Shown here: positions 23,868 to 35,490 of the stretch, in pieces | Numbering within the stretch: position 1 is the stretch's first letter | Layout of the letters: every line of letters starts with the position of its first letter | Source of the DNA: Epiperipatus broadwayi | Lineage: Eukaryota; Onychophora; Udeonychophora; Euonychophora; Peripatidae | Reading direction: 5' to 3' | NCBI GenBank assembly: GCA_028023455.1 | Contig: JAQFVV010012496.1 | Span: forward strand, 1,922,001-1,986,000 | DNA: 64,000 nt | Position numbers and translations under genes: made by a program | Notes under the pieces: generated by a model | Seen by the model: the letters and a program-made list of their open reading frames with translations, nothing else | Databases searched by the model: none | Told to the model about the DNA's origin: nothing

Positions 23868-24760
23868 ACATCTCATCTCACCTAGTATGGCCTGGAAGAG
23901 ATCCTGTCCTTTGTGCAGACATCACCATGGAAAGTTGGCTAGGTAATTGTCAAGGGATGTCCTGTGCACCATGCTTCTTCTTATTCTGTCTTTTCAAAAC
24001 TCCCACAGTCTCTTGATATTCTGTGTGCGGGCACTTGTGGCAAGGTTGATAAAGTGGTAATGATGATTTATGGTCAGGTGTGAAAAGTCCACAACCTCCA
24101 GGTCAGATGTTCTATAGCCTTTCCAGACATCACTGCTAGATAGTGGTTTTGGGCTGAATTGTCACAGATGACCTGGAGGAGTGTGGCTGCAGAGTGAGAG
24201 GGAACTGCCACAGCAAAACATTCACTCATTTCACAGCACATGCCACTAAACAGCCATTGTTGGAGCAATATCTGGCCCTGGTGGTTCTTCCTCCTACTGA
24301 AAAGGGTCTCGTCCACTTCCATGATTTTGTCTGGACCCCATATTTGAGTGCAGAGGTGCAAGATGAGGCCCTCCTGACAAAGCTCACACAGACCACTATT
24401 ACAGTGGATGGGGACACTTCTGGAGAGGTCCAGTTCCTCCACATTGTGTTTCATAGTCAGTTCATCATGACTCAAATAGTAAATGAGCATTACAGGTGTA
24501 AGTAACAGGACTTTGGAGCCCTGAAACCAACTTTCCTTATGCAGACCACAGGTATGCTTTCAGGAGTAGCAATGGAATTCCCAGATCCTGTAGTTGACTA
24601 AAAGCGTGTTTCTCCCACAAGTACAGATCTTTGCATCTGGCAGGATTTTCTCTTTCTGGAAAAACACAATAGCATCAAGTTCTGTGGCCAGCAATTCACT
24701 CAGCTTCAACCAATTTTGACACTGTTCTGGTGACATTTTACTGTTCTCGCATGGATTCAC
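23868..24760 (-). pseudogene. Merlin-like (ISXO2/IS1595-type) DDE transposase, decayed
   Basis: The minus-strand translation, in order, starts with an N-terminal part (24760-24560: LATELDAIVFFQKEKILPD, a CTCG knuckle and WEFHCYS). The DDE core follows: IMEVDETLFSRRKNHQGQI with the first catalytic D in VDE, QQWLFSGMCCEMSECFAVAVP, and SAATLLQVICDNSAQN in place of the usual S-D-x-W segment. The end reads HHYHFINLA, TQNIKRLW, then SLDNYLANFPW and LFQAIL. This order matches Merlin transposases, whose bacterial relatives are ISXO2/IS1595. Stops at the KDR junction and in FPW-stop-CLH, plus frame changes, show it is dead. The opposite-strand open frame (24194-24505) is its shadow. No terminal inverted repeats were identified. 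Confidence 0.85.
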
Positions 24761-25096
24761 ATGTTAACATGCATTTGCATATGAAATCAGAAAACCTCTG
24801 CTGAAAAAAATAACTTTTGAAGTTGTGTACAGTTCTAAGCAGTAGGGAAGCATGTGTGATGACATAACATTTCTTAATATGGAATACTAATTCCACTTCG
24901 CTTTCCAAAAATTTCCGACAATGAATTTTTGGAGAATTTTGGCTCTTTCAAATATGGCCTCCATCAAATCAGACCATAGTGAGAGTTCAATAGCATTTAC
25001 TTGAGCAATATTGTCACAATGCAATTGGCATAATATTTCATTGTGTAATCATAGAATACATCACCCTCAGGTGGACTGTTATGGCTCAAACAACAC

Positions 25097-25560
25097 CTAT
25101 TGCAGGCTCAGCCATAAGTTAAGGCTGCTAAAATGGTATATTGATGTGCATTGTGTGAAAAACAATGCCATCAAGTGGTGGGGTTCAGTATACATACTAT
25201 TACTAAATTTTCTATAGTAATTATCAAAATAATATTGACAACAACTTTTAAATTTAAACCATTCATCAATATCATGAATATTAATATTAATAAAATAATT
25301 CAAACACTTTAAATATTTACGTTGATGAAATAACAAATATTTGCACTGATAAATTATATTTCTTAAAATAATCATTTTAATCTCTTGTATTTTATAATTT
25401 GGTATATTATATTCTTTTATTTATTTTGATGTTGCAACAGTTTGGGGAAATATCAGCTATATAAAAACTGCAAACTAGCTTTTAGATGTATTATCCTCAT
25501 AGACATTCTTTTCCATTCTTGCAAAATCCAAATTAGATTCACCATATTGAAATTTATATT
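25097..25560 (-). pseudogene. Possible Penelope-like N-terminal fragment
   Basis: The minus strand gives FQYGESNLDFARMEKNVYE (about 25555-25500) and, after stops, RNIIYQCKYLLFHQRKYLK and NIHDIDEWFKFKSCCQYYF. It lies head to head with the Penelope GIY-YIG copy at 25.63 kb and shares its composition, which suggests an N-terminal piece of the same lineage. This is not proven by any motif I can name. Confidence 0.35.
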
Positions 25561-25597
25561 CCAAAGTAAACAAACGTAAATAACAATCTTATATATA

Positions 25598-25637
25598 ACT
25601 TATAAATCAATATCTGTATTCCAATAATAATGAAAAT
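25598..25637. repeat. 40-bp direct repeat, right copy
   Basis: Matches 21360-21399 with two mismatches, and immediately precedes the plus-strand Penelope copy. Confidence 0.8.
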
Positions 25638-26225
25638 ATCAATACCATTTATTTGCAAGGAACAAGTGAAATTGATAAAACAAATTTATAAAGATATATG
25701 TAAAGTTGCATTTTATACTACTCCAAATTTAAATAGATTGATAAATAATTCAAAAAATAGGTGTAGTATTTTAAAACAAAGTTGTGTAATATATAAATGG
25801 ATTTGTGTTTGTGGAAAAGCATATATAGGTGAATCTAGGTGTACATTAGAGAAGAGATCAAAGGAGCATTTATTGTTGTGAGTGTTAAAAATGATAACAT
25901 ATCACCTTCTGTATTTTTTGATCATAATGTTACATGTAAATATGGTTTTGATTTTGATTTTAATAATGTTAAAATTATATGTATTGAAAGAAATAATAAT
26001 ACACATAAAATTAGGGAAGCTATGTTAATAAAATATGGAAAGCAGCATTTAATAAATAGACAAGCTGAATATAAAAATGAATGAATTGTGGAAAAATTGT
26101 GTTATGACAATTGTTTTTGTATACATTTATAACGGTTTTTTGTAATAGAATTTGAATATAGTTGATAACGACAACTTAGATTATTGAAAGTATTTCTATT
26201 TAAATTATAGTTGATATTTTTTTTT
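25635..26225 (+). pseudogene. Penelope-like element: GIY-YIG endonuclease, 5'-truncated
   Basis: The plus strand reads ISIPFICKEQVKLIKQIYK, FYTTPNLNRLINNSKN, CVCGKAYIGESRC, KRSKEHLLL, then after a small deletion and frameshift near 25880 SPSVFFDHNVTCKYGFDF, IICIERNNNTHKIREAMLI, and LINRQ. It is nearly the mirror image of 21420-22010, so the two form an inverted pair about 3.6 kb apart. The 3' tail (26100-26225) contains GTTGATAACGACAACTTAG, GAAAG and a long T run, matching the tail of the minus copy. The reverse transcriptase is absent. Confidence 0.85.
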
Positions 26226-26499
26226 TTTTAAAAAAATTTGTTTACTGTATTAATTATTGCATTGTTTCATGGAATTATATATATATTATAATAAAAAGAT
26301 TGGTAGTAATCATTGTGGGATAAGCCCATAACATATACAGATTATAGAAAGGCAATAACATTCTAATTTTGAAATGAAGAAAAACAAGGATGGATACATA
26401 AGAAAATAATGCAGAATAAATACAGTGTAAGCAAAGGAAGTTACAGTCACTTTTTCAGAAGACAAGCAACTGAATTAAAAGTGCACATGGCATTCTCGC

Positions 26500-26780
26500 T
26501 GTCTGAAACACAATTTTATATGTGTTATTAACAGAAACATGCCAAAACATATTGAACTAATACTCTTAACATCAGGTCGGTGTACTATAAAAGAAATCAC
26601 CCAGATTTTTAGAGCATTGGAAGTTGGAAACAGTTTGGCAGAAGTGGCTTATGGGCCTGGCATTGGAGCATGCAATTATATGGTATCAAACAGGAATTTT
26701 TTGAAGGTCAGATTCCATAAAGGCCCAGGATATCACAGAAAAAAATCATTATTTAGAAAGAAGGCCTACATGCAGTAGTA
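26500..26780 (+). other. Unassigned 79-codon open frame, AG-preceded
   Basis: The frame 26539-26778 (MPKHIELILLTSGRC start) follows a TTATTAACAG acceptor-like site at 26534. Composition is more balanced than the surroundings (for example CCTGGCATTGGAGCATGC). I do not recognise a domain. It could be an exon, an eroded transposon or chance. Confidence 0.2.
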
Positions 26781-26879
26781 ATAGAGATATTGCTGAAAGC
26801 AGGACCCAAAGCATTAGAAGGAAATGTGATATCCAGAGTTTATGTAAAATAGATAAAAGAGGGGTTATAGTAAAGTAGA

Positions 26880-27550
26880 TTTATATAAATTATATCTAAC
26901 ACAAGATTTATTATCTTAGATGTCCGGTGGAGATAAAAGTTGTAACGTTTATGTTAGTAATTCCCATTGTTTTAAGGACTCATACTTATGTGTTTAAGGC
27001 CTCCATTATAACAAAAGGATCTTATAATTTCATAAATCCCACATCGATGGTATTTTATAGCATAGTACCATTTAATCATTTTTTGTTTGATTAAATTTCT
27101 TTACAGTGTATTGTTTTTTCTAGTTAAGTTATTTAATTTCAAGTTATAGATATACTTAGTTTAACTGTAAATATTATAAAAAAATATTAGTTTGAAGAAA
27201 CCTATACTTTGTATCCTATTGGAAATGCATCCAATATAACTTATTTATTTTCACACAATATCTGTTCTAAGTTAGTCAAATGAATTAACCATTCTGAACC
27301 TAGTATAAAATTAGATCGTGAGGTAGAATTAATCTTAATTAATATTAATATAAGTCTTATCAAAGCTCAACCACAATATAATTTGTTATTTTAATGTAGT
27401 GTTTGTTTTGAACTAATTTTTGAAATTATAGTCCATTTTCTAATTAATAAAATTATGCAGAAAGATACCCACACAGAAATAGAACAAAAAATAAATATAA
27501 AAAATAAAAATAGGGCTAAGAAACTCACCATTAAAAGACTAACGCTATAA
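26880..27550. other. No gene recognised
   Basis: AT-rich intronic DNA; nothing else seen. Confidence 0.5.
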
Positions 27551-27554
27551 TAAA

Positions 27555-27655
27555 TGTTATAAAACAAGGCAAAACTCTCTCCATATAGTAGTGCCACCCT
27601 GTACCAATTGGAGTAATCAATGGATGCATTGTTTAATAACAATTAAGTGAGGAGG
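27555..27655 (-). repeat. Family A fragment
   Basis: GGCAAAACTCTCTCCATATA to ATCAATGGATGC only, without a ribozyme region; the tail TTTAATAACAATTA is also A-derived. Confidence 0.7.
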
Positions 27656-27659
27656 TATA

Positions 27660-28650
27660 TAATGATATGACTATTCTTAAGCATATATATTAAAATTAAA
27701 AAATGTTTATGTGTGTTATCTATTTTGCTTTATGTGAGGCAACTTATTTGTTGATTGATTATCTATATTTTGTTTACATACATGTTAATTAAATGATTTA
27801 TAAAAAAAATTTTGGGAATGTTTTTCAAAAACATTCCAAATTATAAATAAATATTTTGAAGAAAAAAAGCTTGTTATAATGTAGACTTTAATTAATAAAG
27901 ATTGGATAATAATAGCCATGTATGTTAATTTTGGTAAGATTATTAAATAATCCTAACTACCAAAAGCTTATTATATTTGTTTTATAAAGATTAAATGATT
28001 TATATTTATTAATCCCTAGAAATTCAAAAACACTAGCTTTAAATGTGTTTACAAATATACCAAAATTTATATAAAGGTTTCACTAGATAATCTATGCTAG
28101 AATCCTTATAAGAATGTTATGTGAAATTATGAGACAAGAAAGGATAGCAAAAAAGGATAATATAGAATAAGATTTACTTAATTGCCATCAAAATCTGCAG
28201 CTGATAACATCGGGTAGATTTCCTGTAGAAATATACAGTTGGTGTTCAAATGACAGAATGCCTTGCTGAAAGACAAGTAGAAAAGGGTCAAATGCCTTTA
28301 ATCCTTCCACTTCCTGCATATATATCAGATATTGTTCTTTACATACATTTCAAAGTTTCCTCATAATTTTTGAGAAGAATACTACTTATAAATGATATTT
28401 TAAAACATTGATAAATTATATTTTATGAAATTCATTCTTAAGAAATGGTGGAATACAAAATTTATTTCCATTATAAAATAAGCCATTTTATCATAACTAT
28501 GCCAGAATCTTTTAAGAGAGGTTGCTTATGACTTTAATTTTCCTGGAAATTTATATTATCCTAGAATTATAGAATTGATTTGTGTGAAGAATTTATCCAC
28601 TAACCATGTTAAATTAATCTTTAGTGATTACAGGATTTAGAATCAAGAAC
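27660..28650. other. No gene recognised
   Basis: AT-rich DNA. A short hairpin around GGGAATGTTTTTCAAAAACA lies at 27813-27838. Confidence 0.5.
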
Positions 28651-28654
28651 CTTT

Positions 28655-28905
28655 TATCACATGATGATTATTTCTTATTCTTGCTCAAAACTGGTAATTA
28701 AAACAGGCAAAACTCTCCATATAGTAGTGCCACTCAATGCAAGCCAGAGTAATCAATGGATGCAAGAAGTCTAGTGCCTACTCATCCAATATCCCCAGAC
28801 TAGTTTCTAGCTTGGGAGATTCATCAATGAAGAGCCTTAGATCTGAGAGCACTACACCTAGATCTTAGGATCTAATGCAACCCTCTAGCAGCGACCTTTT
28901 ACTTT
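28655..28905 (-). repeat. Family A repeat with mutated hammerhead
   Basis: Minus-strand copy. The ribozyme region 28786-28840 keeps GAAA, CTAGT, C and TGGGGA, but C3 is T (TTGATGA) and stem II is altered. Confidence 0.65.
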
Positions 28906-28909
28906 ATAA

Positions 28910-29555
28910 ATGTATTTAGCTACTAGTTTATTTATTAAATTGCTTTTGGTTTAAATGGAAAATATCTACCTCTTTGAAATCTATTGTTATATTCTAGTTG
29001 TAACCTATAAATAGGTGAATAATCCTCCCTTCTTAATGTATGTATATAAAATAAATCTTGATTTCTAAAGTTAAAATCCTAAAGAAAATCTTAGTTGTCA
29101 TTTATTCTGATATCTTACCATGTAATAATATAATTAAGATCATTGTATCTCGTATCAGTCATTTATTTTATGTACTATTTTTTTTATTTATATTCTTATC
29201 ACCATAAATATACATATAATATTTAACTTGGATTTTTATCCAGGTTGTTTGTGATTGAATTATTGTATTTATTCCATATGATAAATCCATCATGTAGAAC
29301 CAGTATTATCAGGATATTAAAAATAACTTCAATTTTCTCATTTGAGTTTAATAATTAGTTTTCAAGATCAAACCCATAATTTTGTAGGTTTTATTTATAT
29401 TTACTTAAATGTGATTATTGAAAGAGTATACTCAAATCTTTCTACATATTAGTCCTGGATATTTTACTACCGTTAATATATTAATAGGCAACATTATCAT
29501 AATTGTCTTTGAGTAATATACTGTATTACATTTATTTATCAATTTGCATATTAAT
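28910..29555. other. No gene recognised
   Basis: AT-rich intronic DNA; nothing else seen. Confidence 0.5.
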
Positions 29556-29564
29556 CCACTAGAC

Positions 29565-30112
29565 CACATGATCACCATTCTTTATTCTTGCATCCATTGA
29601 CTACTCTGGCTTGCACTGAATGATGTTACTGTATGGAGAGTTTAGCCTCTGTGTAAACAGCTTGTGAAAGCATAAAGAATGATGACCACATGATGTTTAG
29701 CAGTTTAATATCAATCCTGCCTAATAGAACTATGGTGGCTGTGGTTATTAAAGAACTAAAGACACCAAAAAGTATGGGTGTTGAACTGAGTTCAGATCTA
29801 TATGGCTATACTAGCTAATGAGATTGAATGGAAGACATTATTATATTTTTATTTTGGACTCAAAACTTTGTAGGTAGCTAATAAAATAAAAAGTGGCTGT
29901 TGGAGGGTTGCATTAGATCCTAAAATCTAGGTGCATTGCTCTCAGATCCAAGGCTCCTCACTGATAAAAGCCAAAAGCTATAAACTAGTCTGGGGATATT
30001 GGATGAGTAAGCACTTGATAGGGATTTTGTGCCCAAACCTTTCTGCATCCATTAATTATTCTGTCTTCCATTGAGTGGCACTGCTGTATGGAGAGTTTAG
30101 CCTCTGTGATTT
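29565..30112 (+). repeat. Family A repeats, fragment followed by near-full copy
   Basis: A terminal fragment (29565-29710) is followed by a plus-strand copy (29720-30112). The hammerhead region (29951-30003) has perfect stem I halves (TCCTCA and TGGGGA) and CTAGT-C, but CTGATAA and TAAA replace CTGATGA and GAAA, so the ribozyme is dead. Confidence 0.7.
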
Positions 30113-30895
30113 GCATATTATTAGCTTCACATCATTTACCAAAATCTTTACAGATAACTTTGCAATATTTTAAAAACATTCACATTTCTATTTTTCTAAA
30201 AATATTTTGATATCATTATTATAACACAGAATGTTTTTTTCATCTATCATTCCATATTTAAAAATATCTATAATAATGGAAGGTTCTTTATTAATGTACA
30301 TCACTTCTTTCTGACATCAAAGAATGAACCTAAGAGTTTATGATAATCCCATTGTATTTGCTTTCAGCAATAGGGTTCAAGGATCTATTCTGTCAGAAGT
30401 TTTAAAGAGATTCAAATAAAATAATTTCAAGCTAATTTTGGAGACCTTATGCTATAGCATTTGAAATGGGCAACAAATTTGTTTCAATTCAGTTTTCAGG
30501 AAGTACTAAAAGATATTTTTCAATTAATAAATGATTTTATTATCAATTATTTTCTAAAGTAGTTTTGCATGTATTGGTAGAAGGATATGAGAGAAATTTG
30601 AAGGATCTGGGTTTATTGACTGATTGGAAATTATTTTTGATTTCTCAACAATCAGGGAATGTCCATGCTTTGTTGAAGATTTGATGTTCTAGTTGTATTT
30701 TTATATTGGACTATTTTCATCATCTAATATGTGTATTGAATGTCTTAGGAAAAAATTAACTTTTAAATATTCCAAATACATTCAACTGTTAGTAATAGCA
30801 CATCAAGCAGATTAGTGTATGCACAATATTTCAAGAGGTATTAGTCTCCCCTCTTCTTCAGGTATTGCTGGCCTGACAGTGACAGTACTAACATG

Positions 30896-30975
30896 GGGTT
30901 GGAACCTGGACCCTTAGATTCTTGAATATTGAATTTTAAGGTAATGCTCTGGCCAACTGAGCCATCCTGCCAAAG
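30896..30975 (-). repeat. tRNA-derived SINE head
   Basis: On the minus strand GGCAGGATGGCTCAGTTGG gives a box A-like TGGCTCAGTTGG, and about 55 nt later GGTTCCAACCC gives box B. Pol III promoter spacing is right. The anticodon arm is degraded, so it is a SINE head and not a tRNA gene. Confidence 0.7.
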
Positions 30976-30999
30976 GCGACAATCTGTAGTAATTTCATA

Positions 31000-31385
31000 T
31001 ACTTATCTATGAGGTTCCTCCTGATTTCTCCACTTTTTCCTAACAGAAAAGTTGATTAGTGTTTTCCATACATTATGTATAGTCATGCTAGGTTGACTTA
31101 TGGGATTTTTTGCCATTGTCATGTGAGCAGCTTCTTTAAATTTCTTCTTTGTATTTTTTTCTTTATCCAATATTTTTGGTATTTTCCCAATTGAACATAG
31201 GTTTTTGGTACATAAATGGTCTGCTACCTTAGACCCATCTGTTTTCTCTCTTCTAATCATCAGTTTAGGTTCTTGCAAGTACTTTTCAATGGGATGACTG
31301 GTCTTACCAATATATATTCTTCCACATTCACATGGTATTTCGTAGATGTAGTTTTTTTCTTTTCAGCATTTCAAGTTTAGGCTTT
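31000..31385 (-). pseudogene. Penelope-like GIY-YIG endonuclease, second lineage, left arm
   Basis: The minus strand reads YIYEIPCECGRIYIGKTS, HPIEKYLQEPKLMIRREK, then SKVADHL, and ends near VWKTLINFSVRKKWRNQEE. CECG with IYIG is the GIY-YIG entry, and the K-x-L-Q-E helix follows. It is open from about 31370 to the stop near 31000, with no RT upstream. Sequence and codon use differ from the asparagine-rich Penelope copies at 17-26 kb. Confidence 0.8.
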
Positions 31386-31439
31386 GTACAGAACCATCAA
31401 GATAAAAGACAAAAATTGGTACTATAGTGTACCTTCACT

Positions 31440-31925
31440 TTCCTAAAATAGCAGACAAATTAAAAAAATCTGCAATCAGTATAACATCAGGACAGATTTC
31501 CAGAGCCATACCACACTATGAAGAATTCTAACATGTACAAAGCCTAAACTTGAAATGCTGAAAAGAAAAAAACTGCATCTATGAAGTACCATGTTAATGT
31601 GGAATAACATATATTGGTGAGACCAGTCATCCCATTGAAAAGCACTTGCAAGAACATAAACTGATGATTAAAAGAGAGAAAATAAATATGTCTAAGGTAG
31701 CAGACCATATATATTCAATTGGGAAAATATAAAAATATTGGATAAAGAAGAAAAGGTACAAAGAAGAAAATTTAAAGAAGCAGTTCACATGACAATGGCA
31801 AAAAAATCCCATAAACCAACCTAGTGTGACTATACGTAATGTATGGAAACCACTAATCAACTTTGCCTTTAGGAAAAAGTGGAGAAATCAGGAGGAACTT
31901 CATAGATAAGTATATGAAATTTCTA
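31440..31925 (+). pseudogene. Penelope-like GIY-YIG endonuclease, second lineage, right arm
   Basis: Inverted partner of the left arm. Upstream frame FPKIADKLKKSAISITSG and SRAIPHYEEF, then NCIYEVPC-stop-CGITYIGETS, HPIEKHLQEHKLMIKREK and SKVADHI. A stop replaces Glu between the cysteines, and later frameshifts break it. Confidence 0.75.
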
Positions 31926-32419
31926 CTGACTGTCGCCTTTGTCAGGATGGTGCACTTGGTTGGAGCATTCACTGATCAGGTCAGCAACACCTAAAAAAAG
32001 GGGACAGAATAATACCTCTTGAAACATTGTGCATATACTAACCTGTTTGAAGTGCTATTACTAATAGTTGAATGTATTTAGAATATTTAAATAAAAGTTA
32101 AATTTTTCTAAAGACATTCAACACATATGTTAGTTGATGGAAATAGTCCAATATAAAAATACAGTGAATGTCAATGTTTTCAATATTAGATAGAATATAT
32201 ATATGTTAAAGCTCATGTTCATAATTCTAGGTAAATCCTTGTAGATGAATATCAACATGTTATATGCAATGCTTCTTTTACTTTCCAAATATCTAATAGT
32301 ACTTATGATTTCTCCAATATTTATATTACTTATATTTATTAGGTTGTAATAATAATGATGGTGAAGAGGCTGAAGCTGGAGTTGAATTTGACATGTTTCT
32401 AGAAAAGATTAAAATAGAT

Positions 32420-32605
32420 GGCTATGGATCTCAAATGACTGTAAAAGAGCTAAAAAGCAACCATATGTAAAATGGTTGGATGAGATAGTGAAGTTTGCTT
32501 GAGTGATATGGAAAAAAGAATCCATGGTGGAGAAATTGATTTAAACTTGAATTAACTTTCATCTTGCAATGTATCAACAATAGTTGAAAGTGATGGAAAT
32601 AATCA
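32420..32605 (+). pseudogene. LINE 3' end fragment
   Basis: The plus-strand frame PYVKWLDEIVKFA followed by VIWKKESM resembles the C-terminal tail of LINE endonuclease-reverse transcriptases (RWxDDIxKxAGxxWxxxAxDR). The same tail, better preserved, is at 47.1 and 49.6 kb. Confidence 0.55.
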
Positions 32606-32611
32606 TTACTT

Positions 32612-32765
32612 CACAGAGGCAAAACTCTCCATACAGTAGCGCCACTCATTGCATTCTGGCTTGTACTGGGTGGCGCTACTATATGGAGAGTTTTGCCTCT
32701 GTGCTAAACATATTGTGTAAGCATAAACAATGGTCATCATGTGATCTTTAGTGTTTTAATAATCG
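32612..32765. repeat. Family A short palindrome
   Basis: GCAAAACTCTCCATACAGTA faces its reverse complement near 32665-32695 with only about 30 bp between; the end reads CATCATGTGATC. The ribozyme part is absent. Confidence 0.75.
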
Positions 32766-32769
32766 TTAT

Positions 32770-34540
32770 TAAAAGCATGAAGAAACTCAGTAAATGCACG
32801 TGGGACTAATATTGGATTATAAATCAAAAAGAAAAACTCCATCTTTAAATAAATCAATCTTAGATGCCTGATAGTTTTCTATATAAAATAATGAATAAAT
32901 AGATTACAAAGATATTAGTGGGTGGAACAAATTGGTGGAGTGAATAAACAGCAAACTGATACGGAAATGCAGTTATGTTTTATCATCATATAAATGAAAT
33001 AATAAACTGGTTTGTCAAGTGATTGTGAGATAAAAGAGAACCAAAAATGATAGAGTCATGTTGATGCCGATAAACCTTTAACTCCATCCATCAATCTACT
33101 ACTCCACTAAATCACATACGGCTTTTATTATAGTTATTTCTCTTAAACTTTTTTCATATATGCATCTTTTTTAATTTGTTTAAAATTAATATAACAGTTT
33201 AAAAAGTTTGTTTCTTAGACGCTTCTTTCTGTTTTTTTTTTTGTGTGTATATATGTGTGTGTGCATGTGAGTTACAAAAATTAATAATAATGATGAATGA
33301 TAAATATATTTAATAAATATTTAATGGAATATTTAGACGTGTATTAAAAAATCTATTATTTTTTTACCTTTGAATAATTAACAAGAATTCAGAAATTAAG
33401 AAGAACTAATTAAGTATGTAAGTAAATGGTCAGCTTTTCAAATGGGCATGTGGTGCTCAAGCACTAAACGGACAAACTGTAGACTCTGTTAACCCAACAA
33501 AACTTTTTCTTCAGGAGTCTTTAGATTATTAACACTCTGCCACCATGCCAAACTACATTAAATCAAAAATATTGGATAGTTAGTGCCTTGGAATGTCATG
33601 TGACATCTGAGCATCAAAATGTCAGATTGGACTAAAAAGCAATCCATGAACCTATAGCTTTTAAATCCACAAGGCAAAAATATTATGTAATTAGTTAGTT
33701 GAAAAGATGTGATGTTTGAGCGTTAGGACCACTGGACCAATTTATACTTAATACAATCGATCATTTGATTGAGAATGTTGTGAGATATTCATATTTCACT
33801 CCTCTTCAAAAAAAAGTTTTACAAAAGTGAATATCCAGGATTTGTTAGATATCCTACTAACATAAAAAAAAGATTTTGAACCGCAAAAAGATATTAAAAC
33901 TCTTCTTAAATTTATCATTGAGAAATATGTTTAGGAATGCTGTAAATTAATCCCTATTCTAAACTAATCTAGCAATTATATATACATATATGTGTGTGTA
34001 ATGCATGTAATATCCAGCAATAAAATTTTATTACTCAATTTTCCTGAGCTTACTACAGGACCCATGTTTTCACCTTCTATTATTAACACCATCTGCGCAG
34101 AGAGGGATGATGTAAGAGAAAGTTCAAGAAGGCATAGGTTATTGCAAGAGACCCGAATTCAATCATCAGGAAGAAGTCATGCGTCCCTTTATCAAAAAAG
34201 TGGAATATCTGACTTTATAATTTGCATTTCTCATTGTAATAATTTGCATATTTTATAAACTATATATTCAGCCTCCTCTCAGCATTGTTAGTTAATTAAT
34301 TTTGCTCTAAGATTCTGGTGAGAAGTTGCCGAAAATTAACCCAGTTTTATTTGGTTTAAAAATACCTTTTCATATTGGCTTGATCCAGCTCAAGATTTTG
34401 GAAATATATTTTGTGTTAGGAATAATATCTAGCCTGAATGATGAATAAAAATTATTAGCATATTTGTATCAAAGTTGTAAAGCAGATATATGAAATCTGT
34501 CAATTATTTTATAGTATTTTTTCCTCTCTCTATATATATA
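32770..34540. other. No confident gene
   Basis: AT-rich intronic DNA. An 88-codon plus-strand frame (33992-34258) is less AT-biased in its second half (ICAERDDVRESSRRH) but matches nothing I know. Confidence 0.45.
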
Positions 34541-34544
34541 TACA

Positions 34545-34745
34545 CTAAACAAATAATGAAGATATGTGTAAGAGATTGCGATCTAGGCTTACTGATGAAT
34601 GCTGGTTCAGCATGAAATACACATCTTGTGTATCATTTATCTCTTTCACATAATTTTGGTCATGTTTCAGTAATGTGTGATGAATAAAAAATTGTGTGAT
34701 ATTAAGTTTAAGTACCTTTAAATAATGTGTATAGAAAATAAATTG
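34545..34745 (+). repeat. Family C repeat fragment with hammerhead-like core
   Basis: Contains CTGATGA (34592-34598), a perfect stem II (ATGCTG-GTT-CAGCAT) and GAAA (34614-34617). The following segment happens to form a 7-bp hairpin (ATACACA against TGTGTAT) ending in T-C. Stem I does not pair here. Confidence 0.6.
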
Positions 34746-35027
34746 TAATGTGTTATATATTGAAAAAGTGTACGTTTCTATCTGCAGGGTGAGTGGTTGG
34801 TGCGAGTTCTGGGCTGATGGATGGTTTCGATAGGATTGAGCTAAAAGTTAAAGATGTATTGATAAAAGCAAAATACTTGCAAACATCCACATACTGGATA
34901 ATATTGTGCTACATTTATTTGCAATTCATTTCTAATTGGGAATTTTTCCCTAAAAACTATGTAGACTCACCAAATTTTAGATTGGATTCCAAAAAACTGT
35001 AAAAATCTTGAAAGAACTACATGTGAA

Positions 35028-35490
35028 ATGATAATAGCAAACTTTCCATACAGTATTGCCATCGAGTACAAACCTTTTTTTTTGCATCCATTAATTACAA
35101 AGTCTTGCACTTGGTGGTAATACTGTATAAAGTTTGCTATTGTTATTAACAGCCTGTATATACATCTAAAAGTTGTGATCATGTGATGTTTTTTATTTTG
35201 GTCTCCTAGTTTAATGTTAACCAAATAGGTAAAAGGTAAATGCTGGAGGGTTGTATTAGATCCTAAAATCTAGATGCAGTGCTCTCAGATCCAAGACTTC
35301 TCACTGATGAAAGTGACAAGATATTGGATGAGTAGGTATTAGATAAGATTTTATGCGTACTTCCCACATCCATTGATTATGAAGGCTTGCACCTGGTGGA
35401 AATACTATATGGAGAGTTCGTTGTTGTTATTAACAGCCTCTGTAAGCATATGAAATGGTGATCACGTGATGTTTTGATGGTTTTACATGT
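35028..35490. repeat. Family A copies, inverted and tandem fragments
   Basis: A short fold-back (35035-35190) is followed by a plus-strand copy (35230-35490) in which the ribozyme is deleted between CTGATGAAAGTGACAAG and ATATTGGATGAG. Confidence 0.65.

Larger units (their letters stand above)
30690..32170. repeat. Penelope/SINE fold-back with arms of about 720 bp
   Basis: Left arm 30690-31410 and right arm 31430-32170 are inverted copies sharing the end phrase TCAAGAGGTATTA, a tRNA-like segment, and a GIY-YIG coding segment. The centre lies near 31420. The right arm has lost the middle of the tRNA-like part. Confidence 0.8.

Noticed and set aside
24194-24505. Plus-strand 103-codon frame as a gene
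   Set aside because: It is the opposite-strand shadow of the Merlin-like transposase relic, whose minus-strand reading matches family motifs.
30896-30975. Functional tRNA gene
   Set aside because: Boxes A and B are present, but the anticodon arm and acceptor pairing are degraded, and a partial inverted copy lies in the same fold-back.
34592-34634. Complete hammerhead with a 7-bp stem III
   Set aside because: Core and stem II fit and the hairpin is real, but stem I does not pair and other C copies show the hairpin arose by local drift; kept only as a repeat with a core relic.
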